Positions 16,157 through 24,764 of a stretch of 64,000 bases of DNA are shown here, in pieces. The stretch's first letter is position 1, and the number at the start of each line of letters is the position of its first letter. This stretch comes from Claveliimonas intestinigallinarum. GTDB taxonomy: Bacteria > Bacillota > Clostridia > Lachnospirales > Lachnospiraceae. Under the pieces are notes generated by a model. That model made no database searches. It was not told the DNA's origin and saw only the letters and a program-made list of their open reading frames with translations. Location: contig DXED01000032.1 of the NCBI GenBank assembly GCA_019115145.1, positions 46,868-110,867 on the forward strand, written 5' to 3'. The position numbers and the translations under genes are program-made.

Positions 16157-16558
16157 TCAGCCACAGCACGCAGCCGCCCAGGCCCAGATCTTCATCGCTA
16201 AAAACGAGAGAGAAAAAGGCGCCATAAAAAGCAGGCAGCCGGCAAATGGCACAAGAACTGCCCTGTGGATCATGCTTTTTCGCACCAAAAAGGGCGATGT
16301 TCCCCCTGTCATGGCCATGATCAGGGAAGTCACTGTACTGCCGGTCCACAGAAACAGGACAGGATACCCTGTAAGTCTCATAAAGAGACTGATGCACGGC
16401 ATCATATACGTGGTTCGGGCCGCGTCCTCCTCGTACCCGGCAATGACTTGGGAAATCACATACAGCAGCAGAATGACAGCCAGCCTGGCCGCCAGTTCCT
16501 CCTGGGACAATCCTTTTTTCATCCTCTGTTCTCTGATATTCCTGCCAATCTTTGCCAT
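16157..16558 (-). CDS. Truncated XRE regulator fused to membrane segments
   Basis: A 133-residue frame starting MAKIGRNIREQRMKKGLSQEELAARL, the first two helices of a Cro/CI-type helix-turn-helix. The DNA-recognition helix is missing; the chain runs directly into hydrophobic segments (AVILLLYVISQVIAGY, YPVLFLWTGSTVTSLIMAM, AVLVPFAGCLLFMAPFSLSFLAMKIWAW). Regulators with an N-terminal HTH and C-terminal membrane segments are common in this group, so an in-frame internal deletion explains it best. A GGGGGAAG site precedes the ATG. It probably cannot bind DNA normally. Confidence 0.6.
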   Translation of the reverse strand: MAKIGRNIREQRMKKGLSQEELAARLAVILLLYVISQVIAGYEEDAARTTYMMPCISLFMRLTGYPVLFLWTGSTVTSLIMAMTGGTSPFLVRKSMIHRAVLVPFAGCLLFMAPFSLSFLAMKIWAWAAACCG

Positions 16559-16660
16559 CTTTCTTCCCCCTTCCGTCATAATGCCTGTTTATTTATCTTC
16601 ATCATAGCCGGTTTCAGCGGAAAAGTCACGCAAAGAACCTTTGCCTGCACTGAGATAGCC

Positions 16661-16692
16661 AAAAAAAGAGCGGAAGACAATCTTCCACTCTT
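16661..16692 (-). terminator. Terminator of the treP-treC-ptsH-ptsI operon
   Basis: AAGAGCGGAAGA (16666-16677) pairs with TCTTCCACTCTT (16681-16692) with one mismatch and a 3-base loop. The A-run at 16661-16667 gives a T-run on the minus strand just after ptsI. Confidence 0.75.
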
Positions 16693-16715
16693 CTTAATTC
16701 CGCTTTATGCAAGCT

Positions 16716-18335
16716 TTATTTCACAGATGTATTTCTGATGATCTCACGGATCGGAAGCACGCTTCCCGGTGTCACGGACAGCTCGTCCACACCCATCTTC
16801 AGGAAGTCCTCCGTCAGTGTGGTGTCCGCTCCAAGCTCTCCGCAGATACCCACCCAGCAGCCGCCCTTGTGTCCGTTCTCCACTGTCATGCGGATCATCT
16901 CCAGCACGGCCGGGTGATGGGAGTCGTAGATGTTGTCCAGCTTGGCGTTCTGACGGTCAATAGCCAGCGTGTACTGGGTCAGGTCGTTGGTTCCGATGCT
17001 GAAGAAATCCACTTCCTTCGCAAGCTGCTCACTGATGATGACTGCGGCCGGCGTCTCGATCATGATGCCCAGCTCCACATCCCCGTAGGGGATGCCCTTC
17101 TCATCCAGCTCCGCCTTGATCTCAGCCACATACTGCTTGGCCTGCTGCACCTCCTTCACGGAGATGATCATGGGGAACATGATGCCGATGTTGCCGTATG
17201 CGCTGGCACGAAGAAGCGCCCGCAGCTGAGTCTTGAAGATCTCCGGCTGATCCAGGCAGATACGGATGGCCCGGTAGCCCATGGCCGGATTGTCCTCGTG
17301 GGCCAGCTTGAAGTAGTCCGCCTGCTTGTCCGCACCGATGTCCAGTGTACGGATGATGACCTTCTTTCCGGCCATCGTCTCCGCCACTGTGCGGTAAGCC
17401 TGGAACTGCTCCTCCTCTGTCGGGAAGGTGTCCTTCTCAAGGTAGAGGAACTCACTTCTGAAAAGTCCGATGCCGCCCGCATCGTTGGCCAGCACCCTGG
17501 CCACATCGCCCACGCTTCCGATGTTGGCGTAGAGACGAATCTTCTTTCCGTCAAGAGTGACATCCTCTTTACCCTTCAGCTGCTGGAGAAGCTCTCGCTG
17601 CTTCTTCTCCTCGTCCTTCTTCCCCTGATAGTAGGCCAGCGTCTCCTCGTCCGGATCCACGATCAGCTCGCCCTTCACCCCATCGATGACCGCCATCCTG
17701 CCATCCAGCTCCTGGCTTACCGGAATACCGATCAGCGCCGGAATGTTCATGGTCCGGGCCAGGATAGCTGTGTGGGAGTTGGCGGATCCAAGCTCTGTCA
17801 CAAAGCCAAGGAGCTTGGACTTGTCCATCTGCACGGTCTCACTGGGAGCCAGATCCCTGGCAGCCAGGATCACAGGCTCATCTCCCAGATCTCCTGCTGT
17901 ATGCCTGCCCTGGAGGATCCCCACTACCCTCTCCGCTATATCCTTGATGTCAGCGGATCTGGCCTTGAAGTACTCATCCTCCATCTGGGCGAACATCATG
18001 GAGAAATTGTCCCCGGTGGTGGCCACCGCGTACTCCGCGTTGACCTTCTGGTTCTCGATCATATTTTTGATGGAGTCGTTGAAGTCGTCGTCCTCCAGCA
18101 TCATGCCGTGCACCTCGAAGATAGCGGCTCCCTGCTCGCCCACCTCCTTCAGCGCCTTCTCATAGAGGGCATTCAGCTGCTCTGAGGCCTGCGCCTTGGC
18201 GTCCTCATACCGCTTCCACTCCGCCTCCGGGTCATCTATGCTCTTTCTCTGCACCATCTGCTCTTCCTTGGAATAGTAAAGGATCTTTCCAATGGCAGTT
18301 CCTTTCAGTATGGATTTACCCTGATAAGTTTTCAT
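16716..18335 (-). CDS. ptsI: PTS enzyme I (phosphoenolpyruvate-protein phosphotransferase)
   Basis: A 539-residue cytosolic enzyme that takes phosphate from phosphoenolpyruvate and passes it to HPr. The phospho-His is in the ELGSANSHTAILAR motif of the central domain. The C-terminal PEP-binding barrel has GGIGLFRSEFLYL, RTLDIGADKQ, GIMIETPAAV and SIGTNDLTQYTLAIDRQN. Length is normal. It follows ptsH by 44 bases on the same strand, and both follow treP-treC with no terminator visible, so the general PTS enzymes appear to share transcription with the trehalose genes. Confidence 0.95.
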   Translation of the reverse strand: MKTYQGKSILKGTAIGKILYYSKEEQMVQRKSIDDPEAEWKRYEDAKAQASEQLNALYEKALKEVGEQGAAIFEVHGMMLEDDDFNDSIKNMIENQKVNAEYAVATTGDNFSMMFAQMEDEYFKARSADIKDIAERVVGILQGRHTAGDLGDEPVILAARDLAPSETVQMDKSKLLGFVTELGSANSHTAILARTMNIPALIGIPVSQELDGRMAVIDGVKGELIVDPDEETLAYYQGKKDEEKKQRELLQQLKGKEDVTLDGKKIRLYANIGSVGDVARVLANDAGGIGLFRSEFLYLEKDTFPTEEEQFQAYRTVAETMAGKKVIIRTLDIGADKQADYFKLAHEDNPAMGYRAIRICLDQPEIFKTQLRALLRASAYGNIGIMFPMIISVKEVQQAKQYVAEIKAELDEKGIPYGDVELGIMIETPAAVIISEQLAKEVDFFSIGTNDLTQYTLAIDRQNAKLDNIYDSHHPAVLEMIRMTVENGHKGGCWVGICGELGADTTLTEDFLKMGVDELSVTPGSVLPIREIIRNTSVK

Positions 18336-18379
18336 GGCGCACTCCTTTCTTCTTACTTACCTGCTACGCTTTCCGGATC

Positions 18380-18637
18380 CTATAAGTTCTTCTCCAGAAA
18401 TTCCTGCATAGCTGCGATAGCCGCGTCCTCATCGGCACCCTCAGCTGTCACTGTAAGCTCTGCGCCCTGCTTTAATCCCATGCCCATGATAGCAAGGAGT
18501 TTTCCTGCCTCGGCAGATTTTCCATTTCCGGACAGAGTGATCTTGGACTCAAACTTCTTTGCCTCTTTTACAAGAAGTCCTGCCGGTCTTGCGTGGATCC
18601 CCAGTTCGTCCTTGATGGTGTAGTTGAATGTCTTCAT
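18380..18637 (-). CDS. ptsH: HPr phosphocarrier protein
   Basis: An 85-residue carrier that accepts phosphate from enzyme I on His15 (LGIHARPAG). The region around the usual regulatory Ser46 (NLKSIMG in Bacillus) reads AEAGKLLAIMG here: there is no Ser at the aligned position, and Lys or Ala stands in its place. Serine phosphorylation by HPr kinase is therefore probably absent, which would remove the standard Firmicute link to CcpA repression. It starts 16 bases after the treC stop with a GAGAGGAG site. Confidence 0.94.
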   Translation of the reverse strand: MKTFNYTIKDELGIHARPAGLLVKEAKKFESKITLSGNGKSAEAGKLLAIMGMGLKQGAELTVTAEGADEDAAIAAMQEFLEKNL

Positions 18638-18653
18638 TTTGCTTTCTCCTCTC

Positions 18654-20300
18654 TTACTTATACAAAATCATTGTTTCGTATGGTTTTAAAGCCGCTTCCG
18701 TGCCCTTCAGTTCCTGCTCGTCATAGTTTCCGAGCAGACACTCATAGGCCTCCAGGTCCTCTCCTGCATCCCAGCGGACCGGTGTGCCATAGAAATTACC
18801 TATCACCAGAAGCTCCTTTCCTCTATAATACCGCTTATAGGCAAAAATGGAAAGATTTTTTTCTGCTTTTGGCTCAAAATCTCCGTACGCGATTATGTCA
18901 TAGTCTTTTCTCAGCTGTACCAGCTTTTTGTAGAAAGCAAACACGGAGGTCTCGTCCTTCATCTCCGCCTCAGCGTTGATGGTGCTGCAGTTTTTGTTGA
19001 CCTCTATCCACGGCTTCCCTTCCGTGAAACCGCCGTTCTCGCCGGCCGTCCACTGCATGGGCGTACGGCTGTTGTCCCGGGAGTGGATCTGCAGGATCTG
19101 GTAGGCGTTCTCCTCGCTCAGGCCCTTCTCCTGAAGGATGCGGAAATGGTTCAGGCTCTCCACGTCCTTATACTGGGAAATGTCCGTAAACCCGGCGTTT
19201 GTCATGCCCAACTCCTCACCCTGATAGATGTAGGGCGTGCCCCGCAGGCAGTGGATAACAGCGGCCAGCATCTTGGCCGACTCCTTCCAGTACTTCTTCT
19301 CGTTTCCAAACCGGGATACCACCCTTGGCTGGTCATGGTTGCACCAGAACACCGCGTTCCAGGCATGGTGCTCTGCCATGTGGGTCTGCCAGTCAAAGAG
19401 GATGTTTTTCAGCTTCAGGAAATCAAAGGGCACGATGACCCACTTCTCATTCCCCATAAAATCCACCTTCAGATGATGGAAGCTGAACACCATGGACAGC
19501 TCCTTCCCATCCTCGTTAGCATAGTGATAGCAGTTCTCCATAGTGGTGCTGGACATCTCCCCCACGGTAATGATCTCAGCGTCCGTGCCGAAGGTAGCCG
19601 CATTGAGCTCCTGCAGGTATTTGTGGATGTTGGGTCCGTCGGTGTAGAAGCGGCGGCCGTCTCCCTCGTAGTCGTCCTCAAACCGATCCTTGCTGATCAG
19701 ATTGATAACGTCAAAGCGGAAGCCCTTCACGCCCTTGGACATCCAGAATTTCACCACCTTCTGGATCTCTTTTCTCACTTCCTCGTTGTCCCAGTTCAGA
19801 TCCGGCTGGGACACATCGAAGAGGTGGAGGTAGTACTCGTCAAACTTTTCCACGTACTCCCAGGCGTTTCCACCGAACTTGCTCTCCCAGTTTGTGGGGG
19901 GCTCTCCGTTGGCCTTCCCCTTCTTAAAAATGTAGTAATCCTTGTATTTGGGGTCTCCCGCCAGCGCCTTCTGAAACCACTCGTGATGGCTGGAGGTGTG
20001 GTTGAAGACCATGTCCAGCATCAGCTTGATGCCCCTCCTGGCGGCCTCCCTGGAGAGCTCCTCAAAGTCCTCCATGGTGCCGTATCTTGGATCAATGTTG
20101 TAGTAGTCCTCCACGTCGTAGCCGTTATCGTTCTGGGGGGACACGAAGAAGGGGGTCATCCAGATGTAGTCCACACCCAGCTCCTTGATATAGTCCAGCT
20201 TTGCCGTCACGCCCTTCAGGTCGCCCAGCCCGTCGCCGTTTGTGTCGTAAAAGGATTTCGGATAAATCTGATATACAACGCTCTTCTTAAAATCTGCCAT
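18654..20300 (-). CDS. treC: Trehalose-6-phosphate hydrolase
   Basis: A 548-residue GH13 enzyme that splits imported trehalose 6-phosphate into glucose and glucose 6-phosphate. Sequence is close to E. coli TreC throughout: VVYQIYPKSFYDTNGDGLGDLKGV, TPFFVSPQNDNGYDV, the nucleophile Asp in GFRFDVINLISKD, the acid/base Glu in ITVGEMSST, and the third Asp in FWCNHDQPRVVSRFGN. The pairing with a trehalose-type PTS permease and a TreR-type regulator supports this over oligo-1,6-glucosidase. A CAGGAGG site precedes the ATG. Confidence 0.93.
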   Translation of the reverse strand: MADFKKSVVYQIYPKSFYDTNGDGLGDLKGVTAKLDYIKELGVDYIWMTPFFVSPQNDNGYDVEDYYNIDPRYGTMEDFEELSREAARRGIKLMLDMVFNHTSSHHEWFQKALAGDPKYKDYYIFKKGKANGEPPTNWESKFGGNAWEYVEKFDEYYLHLFDVSQPDLNWDNEEVRKEIQKVVKFWMSKGVKGFRFDVINLISKDRFEDDYEGDGRRFYTDGPNIHKYLQELNAATFGTDAEIITVGEMSSTTMENCYHYANEDGKELSMVFSFHHLKVDFMGNEKWVIVPFDFLKLKNILFDWQTHMAEHHAWNAVFWCNHDQPRVVSRFGNEKKYWKESAKMLAAVIHCLRGTPYIYQGEELGMTNAGFTDISQYKDVESLNHFRILQEKGLSEENAYQILQIHSRDNSRTPMQWTAGENGGFTEGKPWIEVNKNCSTINAEAEMKDETSVFAFYKKLVQLRKDYDIIAYGDFEPKAEKNLSIFAYKRYYRGKELLVIGNFYGTPVRWDAGEDLEAYECLLGNYDEQELKGTEAALKPYETMILYK

Positions 20301-20317
20301 CTTACTTTTCCTCCTGT

Positions 20318-22309
20318 CTACTGAAAGCGGATCACCGGTGTCTCCCCTGCCACGGCCTCCATGCCGGACAGGTACTGGATCCCCTTTGCGTTTCCTTCCT
20401 CTGTCACGATAAATACTGTCACGGACGGATGTCCTGCCGCGTGGATCTTCTCCTTGTCAAAGCGGATCAGCGGAGTGCCCGCCTTCACCTTCTGTCCTTC
20501 ACTTACCAGCAGAGTAAATCCGTCTCCGTTCATATCCACTGTGTCCACACCGATGTGGATGAGCAGCTCCATGCCGTTGGCGAAGGTGAGTCCACAGGCG
20601 TGGCCTGTGTCTGCCATGACCGCATTCACTGTGGCGTTAGCCGGCGCCACCACTGTGTCGCTCTCCGGCTCAATGGCAATGCCGTCCCCCATGACATGCT
20701 GGGAAAATACATTGTCCGGCACATCGTCAAGAGGAATAACCTTTCCGGTCAGGCCGGCCTTAAGCTCTGTGAGGGGCTCTGCCGTCTCCCCGTCGCTCTC
20801 CTCTGCCGCCCTGACAGACTCATCAGACTGTATCTCAGACCCGCTCTGTGTGCCAGCTTCCTCTTCTGCCACTGCGTCTTCGCCGAGGAGGGCCTCCCTG
20901 GACAGCTTTCTGCTGCCGACGATCATGGTCAGGATAAAAGGAACTACGATGGCTACTGCCATGGCCAGCAGGAAGTACAGATAGAACTCCGGCTTAATGG
21001 ACAGGATGCCCGGAAGGCCGCCCACGCCGATGCTGAAGGCCTGCACGCCGCTTCCCACGGAGATCATGGCCGCGATGGCGGAGCCGATCATGCCGCACAC
21101 AAGGGGGAACCCGTATTTCAGGTTGACACCGAAGAGGGCCGGTTCCGTAACACCCAGGTAGCAGGAAATGCACGCAGGGATGTTGACCTGCTGCGCTCTC
21201 TCATTTTTCTTCTGCAGGATGGACATAGCCAGAACAGCGGAGCCCTGGGCGATGTTGGAAAGAGCGATCATGGGCCACAGGATGGTGCCTTTGTAAAGGC
21301 TTGTGAGCTGTGAGTCGATGGCGTTTGTCATGTGGTGCAGACCAGTCATGACGATAGGCGCATACAGGAGACCGAAGAGTCCTGCGAAGGCCACGCCGAA
21401 GGGTGACATCAGTCCATTGTAAACTACGTTTGCGATGGCATCACCGATCTTCCAGCCGATGGGTCCTACGATAGTGTGGGCGATGATGACCGCGGGCACA
21501 AGGGAGCAGAAGGGGACAACGATCATGCTGATCACTTCCGGACAGTGCTTCTTAAAGAATTTTTCCAGGTAGACAAGGACAAAGCCCGCCATCATGGCCG
21601 CGATGACCTGTCCCTGATAGCCGATCATCTCCACCTTGGCAAAGCCGAAATCCCACACCGGAATATCCGCCGCGGGGGTGTCCGCAACGCTGAAGCCGTT
21701 GAGAAGCTGGGAGGACACAAGCGTCAGTCCAAGGACAATACCGAGGATCTGGGTGGTTCCCATCTTCTTTGTGATTGACCAGACGATACCGACGGGGAGC
21801 AGGTGGAATACCGCTTCACCGATGAGCCACAGGAAGTTGTATGTACCTGCCCAGAACTGGGAGATATCTGCCAGACTCTGTGTACCGTCGTTAAAGAAGT
21901 TGATCTCACCGATCACGTTTCTGAAGCCCAGGACAAGACCTCCGCAGATCAGGGCCGGGATCAGGGGAGCGAAGATCTCGCCCAGAGCGCTCATGATCTT
22001 CTGCAGCGGGTTCTGGTTTGTCTTTGCCGCTGCCTTCACCGCGTCCTTGCTGATTCCCTCAATGCCTGCGTACGCGGTAAATTCATTGTAGAACACAGCC
22101 ACATCGTTTCCGATGATGACCTGGTACTGTCCCGCCTGTGTAAAGGTTCCCTTTACGCTGGGGATCTTCTCGATGGCTTTCTCATCTGCCTTTTTCGGAT
22201 CGATCAGGACAAACCGCATCCTTGTCATGCAGTGTGAGACAGCCTGGATGTTCTCTTTCCCTCCTATGAGGGTCAGAAGCTGTTTGACATCATTTTCATA
22301 CTTTGCCAT
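20318..22309 (-). CDS. treP: Trehalose-type PTS permease EIIBCA
   Basis: A 663-residue fusion. EIIB (about residues 1-85) has phospho-Cys27 in AVSHCMTRMRF. EIIC (about 105-460) has roughly ten membrane segments with ALICGGLVLG, VMTGLHHMTNAIDSQL and LFGVNLKYGFPLVCG. A flexible acidic linker follows, then EIIA, with the phospho-His near residue 585 in ELLIHIGVDTVDMNGDGF. It imports and phosphorylates the sugar with phosphate from HPr. The start was set at MAKYENDVK behind AAGGAGAGG; the upstream reading runs into operator DNA. Trehalose specificity is inferred from treC and treR. Confidence 0.92.
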   Translation of the reverse strand: MAKYENDVKQLLTLIGGKENIQAVSHCMTRMRFVLIDPKKADEKAIEKIPSVKGTFTQAGQYQVIIGNDVAVFYNEFTAYAGIEGISKDAVKAAAKTNQNPLQKIMSALGEIFAPLIPALICGGLVLGFRNVIGEINFFNDGTQSLADISQFWAGTYNFLWLIGEAVFHLLPVGIVWSITKKMGTTQILGIVLGLTLVSSQLLNGFSVADTPAADIPVWDFGFAKVEMIGYQGQVIAAMMAGFVLVYLEKFFKKHCPEVISMIVVPFCSLVPAVIIAHTIVGPIGWKIGDAIANVVYNGLMSPFGVAFAGLFGLLYAPIVMTGLHHMTNAIDSQLTSLYKGTILWPMIALSNIAQGSAVLAMSILQKKNERAQQVNIPACISCYLGVTEPALFGVNLKYGFPLVCGMIGSAIAAMISVGSGVQAFSIGVGGLPGILSIKPEFYLYFLLAMAVAIVVPFILTMIVGSRKLSREALLGEDAVAEEEAGTQSGSEIQSDESVRAAEESDGETAEPLTELKAGLTGKVIPLDDVPDNVFSQHVMGDGIAIEPESDTVVAPANATVNAVMADTGHACGLTFANGMELLIHIGVDTVDMNGDGFTLLVSEGQKVKAGTPLIRFDKEKIHAAGHPSVTVFIVTEEGNAKGIQYLSGMEAVAGETPVIRFQ

Positions 22310-22345
22310 TGTTTCCTCTCCTTTTTCCACGATAATCCGTTCCAA

Positions 22346-22359
22346 CTTGTTTGAACAAG
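22346..22359. promoter_or_regulatory. TreR-type operator, copy 1
   Basis: CTTGTTTGAACAAG, a palindrome with only the central pair off. It lies 37 bases upstream of treP, in its leader or transcription start region. Confidence 0.65.
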
Positions 22360-22373
22360 CATAAAACAACACA

Positions 22374-22387
22374 CTTGTTTAAACATG
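22374..22387. promoter_or_regulatory. TreR-type operator, copy 2
   Basis: CTTGTTTAAACATG, one mismatch from a perfect palindrome. It directly follows a minus-strand TTGACA (22391-22386), so it sits where the treP promoter spacer should be. Confidence 0.65.
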
Positions 22388-22395
22388 TCAAGCAC

Positions 22396-22413
22396 AACTT
22401 GTTTAAACAAGTT
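22396..22413. promoter_or_regulatory. TreR-type operator, copy 3 (perfect)
   Basis: AACTTGTTTAAACAAGTT, a perfect 18-bp palindrome and the strongest of the four copies. It is centred between the divergent treP and treR promoters. Confidence 0.75.
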
Positions 22414-22425
22414 TGACTGTTTTTC

Positions 22426-22455
22426 TTGACTTCCCTCTTCTGTATATTCTATAAT
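22426..22455 (+). promoter_or_regulatory. Promoter of treR
   Basis: TTGACT (22426-22431), 18 bases, TATAAT (22450-22455), 40 bases before the GTG start. Operator copy 4 lies just downstream of the -10 box, over the transcription start. Confidence 0.65.
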
Positions 22456-22463
22456 AGTATTAA

Positions 22464-22477
22464 ATTGTTTAAACAGG
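22464..22477. promoter_or_regulatory. TreR-type operator, copy 4
   Basis: ATTGTTTAAACAGG, keeping the TTGTTTAAACA core. It lies between the treR -10 box and the start codon, the right place for autorepression. Confidence 0.55.
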
Positions 22478-22494
22478 ATTATTCATGACTGGAT

Positions 22495-23262
22495 GTGAAG
22501 CGATTGCCTAGAAGTAAATATGAAGCTATCTACAGAGATTTAAAACAGAAGATTGAGAACAACGAATTTGCCAGCCATGCCCTGCTTCCCTCAGAGCACG
22601 CTCTTGTGCAGGAGTACGACTGCTCCAGGAACACGGTGCGCCGGGCCATAGCCCAGCTTGTATCAGACGGGTATGTGCAGACACTGCAGGGAAAGGGTGT
22701 GCGCAACATCTACCGCCCGGTGGATCAGGCCGCCTTCACCATAGGGGGGATCGAGTCCTTCAAGGAATCCTCCGCCAGGAACCACAAATGGGGCGTCACC
22801 AGAGTTCTCCAGTTCATGGAGCTGACATCAGACGAGAAGATCGAGAGGCGTACCGGCTTCCCCGCGGGGACCCAGCTGTACTACATACAGCGCCTCCATT
22901 ACCTGGACGGGAAGCCCCTCATCATCAACCACAACTACTTTCTGAAGGACGCGGTTCCGGGACTGACACCCCAGATCGCCTCCGACTCCATCTACGAGTA
23001 TCTGGAAAAGGAGCTCCACATGACCATCGTCAACAGCCAGCGGGTCATGACGGTAGAGAAGATCACACAGATCGATGAGAAATATCTGGAGATGGATGTC
23101 AACGATTACAACTGCGTGGCCGTGGTGAGCAGCCACACCTACAACAGCGACGGCGTCATGTTCGAGTTCACTCAGTCCCGCCATCGGCCGGACTACTTCC
23201 GGTTCCAGGATAACGCGGTGCGCCGGGCGCCGGAGCCGGCGCAGGCCAGAAGCGCGGGATAG
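22495..23262 (+). CDS. treR: GntR-family trehalose operon repressor
   Basis: A 255-residue regulator. The N-terminal winged helix (about residues 8-75: YEAIYRDLKQKIENNEF, LLPSEHALVQEYDCSRNTVRRAIAQLVSDGYV) is of GntR type and the C-terminal UTRA domain binds a sugar phosphate, typically trehalose 6-phosphate in TreR. It is divergent from treP with four shared palindromes between them. Translation begins at GTG 22495; the ribosome-binding site is weak (AGGATT about 15 bases upstream) and an ATG at 22485 is out of frame and quickly stopped. Confidence 0.9.
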   Translation: MKRLPRSKYEAIYRDLKQKIENNEFASHALLPSEHALVQEYDCSRNTVRRAIAQLVSDGYVQTLQGKGVRNIYRPVDQAAFTIGGIESFKESSARNHKWGVTRVLQFMELTSDEKIERRTGFPAGTQLYYIQRLHYLDGKPLIINHNYFLKDAVPGLTPQIASDSIYEYLEKELHMTIVNSQRVMTVEKITQIDEKYLEMDVNDYNCVAVVSSHTYNSDGVMFEFTQSRHRPDYFRFQDNAVRRAPEPAQARSAG

Positions 23263-23293
23263 CTCTTTAAGAATAGAAGAAGAGATAAAAAAC

Positions 23294-23335
23294 GGATGGG
23301 AGAAAGCACATCGCCTCTCCCATCCCTTTTTTTTT
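23294..23335. terminator. Bidirectional terminator between treR and scrB
   Basis: GGATGGGAGA (23294-23303) and TCTCCCATCC (23316-23325) form a perfect 10-bp stem. A run of nine Ts follows on the plus strand, and an A-run at 23287-23292 serves the minus strand. Confidence 0.85.
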
Positions 23336-24749
23336 ACAACTCAACAGAGTACAGGGAAATCTCTGCCCCGTCTGCCTCCGCCTCCAGGGTGCGAGTCTCC
23401 GGATAGTACCTGGTGGTAAAGACATATTCTCCGCCGTTCACGAACACCTCCACAGAGGAGGCATCCCCCAGTATCTTCACGCTGTCCAGGCTTTTCATCT
23501 CCTGATACCTGAGTCTCCTTCCGCCGGAGATCTTCTCTCCCTCCGGGCCCTCAAAGCGCATTTCAAAGCGGCTGCCGGTGTATGTCAGCGCCAGACCGCC
23601 GCCCAGCACCGCCCGGAAGGCTCCGCCCTGGATGCCTGTGATGTCTGCCTCCCAGGCCGACGGGCACTCCGCCTCAAGGCGGTCCTGCGCTTCCTTCACC
23701 TTTCTCTTAAGCTTCTCCAGCTCCCGGACAGGCCTCTGGCGCACAGCGCCGTCCCTGATAAAAATCTCCCTTGGGAAGGTGAAGCAGTGCTGCCACCCCT
23801 CCGCGAGAGCCGGTTCGTTGCCGTACTCCGGGCAGTCCGGCATGCCCATCCAGGCCACCAGGACCACCCGGCCATCCTCTGTCACAAAGCTCTGAGGCGC
23901 ATAGAAGTCAAATCCGCAGTCCCAGAGCTGGTACTCTGAGAGGCTGTACTCTCCCAGGATATCCCCTTCTATATAGAAATAACCGGACTGGTACACATTT
24001 TGGTCCCTCCACTTATCTCCCTCCAGACCCTGGACGGAGGCCGAGAGGAGCTTCTGCCCGTCCACATCCATGTAGTCCGGGCACTCCCACATGTAGCCAA
24101 AGGGCTCCTCTGTGCGGATCCGCTTCAGAGGGCTCCAGGACAGCCTGTCACCGGACACGAAGATCTGGGCCTCCCCCACATCCTCCTTTGTCCTGACTCC
24201 CTGGATCATGTAGTACCGGCCGTCCTGCTTCCACACCTTCGGATCCCGCACGTGACAGCTGAGATCCGCAGGGTAATCTTCATTTCTCATGAGGAGCTGC
24301 TTTCTCCCCATGCTAAAGCCATCTTCACTCTCCACCAGCACGGTGTTGCCCTCCCGTCCGGCCAGCACATAGTCGTACTCCCGGTCCTCCAGCTTCACGT
24401 TACCGGTGTAATAGAGGTACATCCTTCCGTCCTCCACAAGCGCACATCCGGAGTAGGCGCCGTGGCAGTCAAAGGGCTGGTCCGGGTAGAGGGCTGTGCC
24501 CTGGTACTCCCAGTGCACCATATCCCTGCTTGTGCAGTGTCCCCACATTTTCACGCCCCCCTCCGGATTGAAGGGAGAATACTGAAAAAACGCGTGAAAA
24601 AGGCCCTTGAACTGGCACAGCCCATTGGGATCGTTGAGCCACCCTGTGGGGGGTATCAGGTGGATCTTCTGGCGGAAGTGCCCCCCGGCCGGCGCTGCCT
24701 TCTCCGCCAGCTCCACCAGCTGCTTTAAATCTCTCGTCAATGCGTTCAT
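23334..24749 (-). CDS. scrB: Sucrose-6-phosphate hydrolase (GH32)
   Basis: A 471-residue cytosolic invertase-family enzyme that cuts sucrose 6-phosphate to glucose 6-phosphate and fructose. The GH32 catalytic residues are all visible: nucleophile Asp in GWLNDPNGLCQ, the transition-state Asp in HVRDPKVW, and the acid/base Glu in MWECPDYM. A beta-sandwich domain follows from about residue 340. It lies 15 bases after scrA on the same strand with an AGGTGAG site. The adjacent PTS permease and LacI regulator support sucrose over fructan as the substrate. No fructokinase gene is nearby. Confidence 0.93.
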   Translation of the reverse strand: MNALTRDLKQLVELAEKAAPAGGHFRQKIHLIPPTGWLNDPNGLCQFKGLFHAFFQYSPFNPEGGVKMWGHCTSRDMVHWEYQGTALYPDQPFDCHGAYSGCALVEDGRMYLYYTGNVKLEDREYDYVLAGREGNTVLVESEDGFSMGRKQLLMRNEDYPADLSCHVRDPKVWKQDGRYYMIQGVRTKEDVGEAQIFVSGDRLSWSPLKRIRTEEPFGYMWECPDYMDVDGQKLLSASVQGLEGDKWRDQNVYQSGYFYIEGDILGEYSLSEYQLWDCGFDFYAPQSFVTEDGRVVLVAWMGMPDCPEYGNEPALAEGWQHCFTFPREIFIRDGAVRQRPVRELEKLKRKVKEAQDRLEAECPSAWEADITGIQGGAFRAVLGGGLALTYTGSRFEMRFEGPEGEKISGGRRLRYQEMKSLDSVKILGDASSVEVFVNGGEYVFTTRYYPETRTLEAEADGAEISLYSVEL

Positions 24750-24764
24750 ATGCTCACCTGCTTT

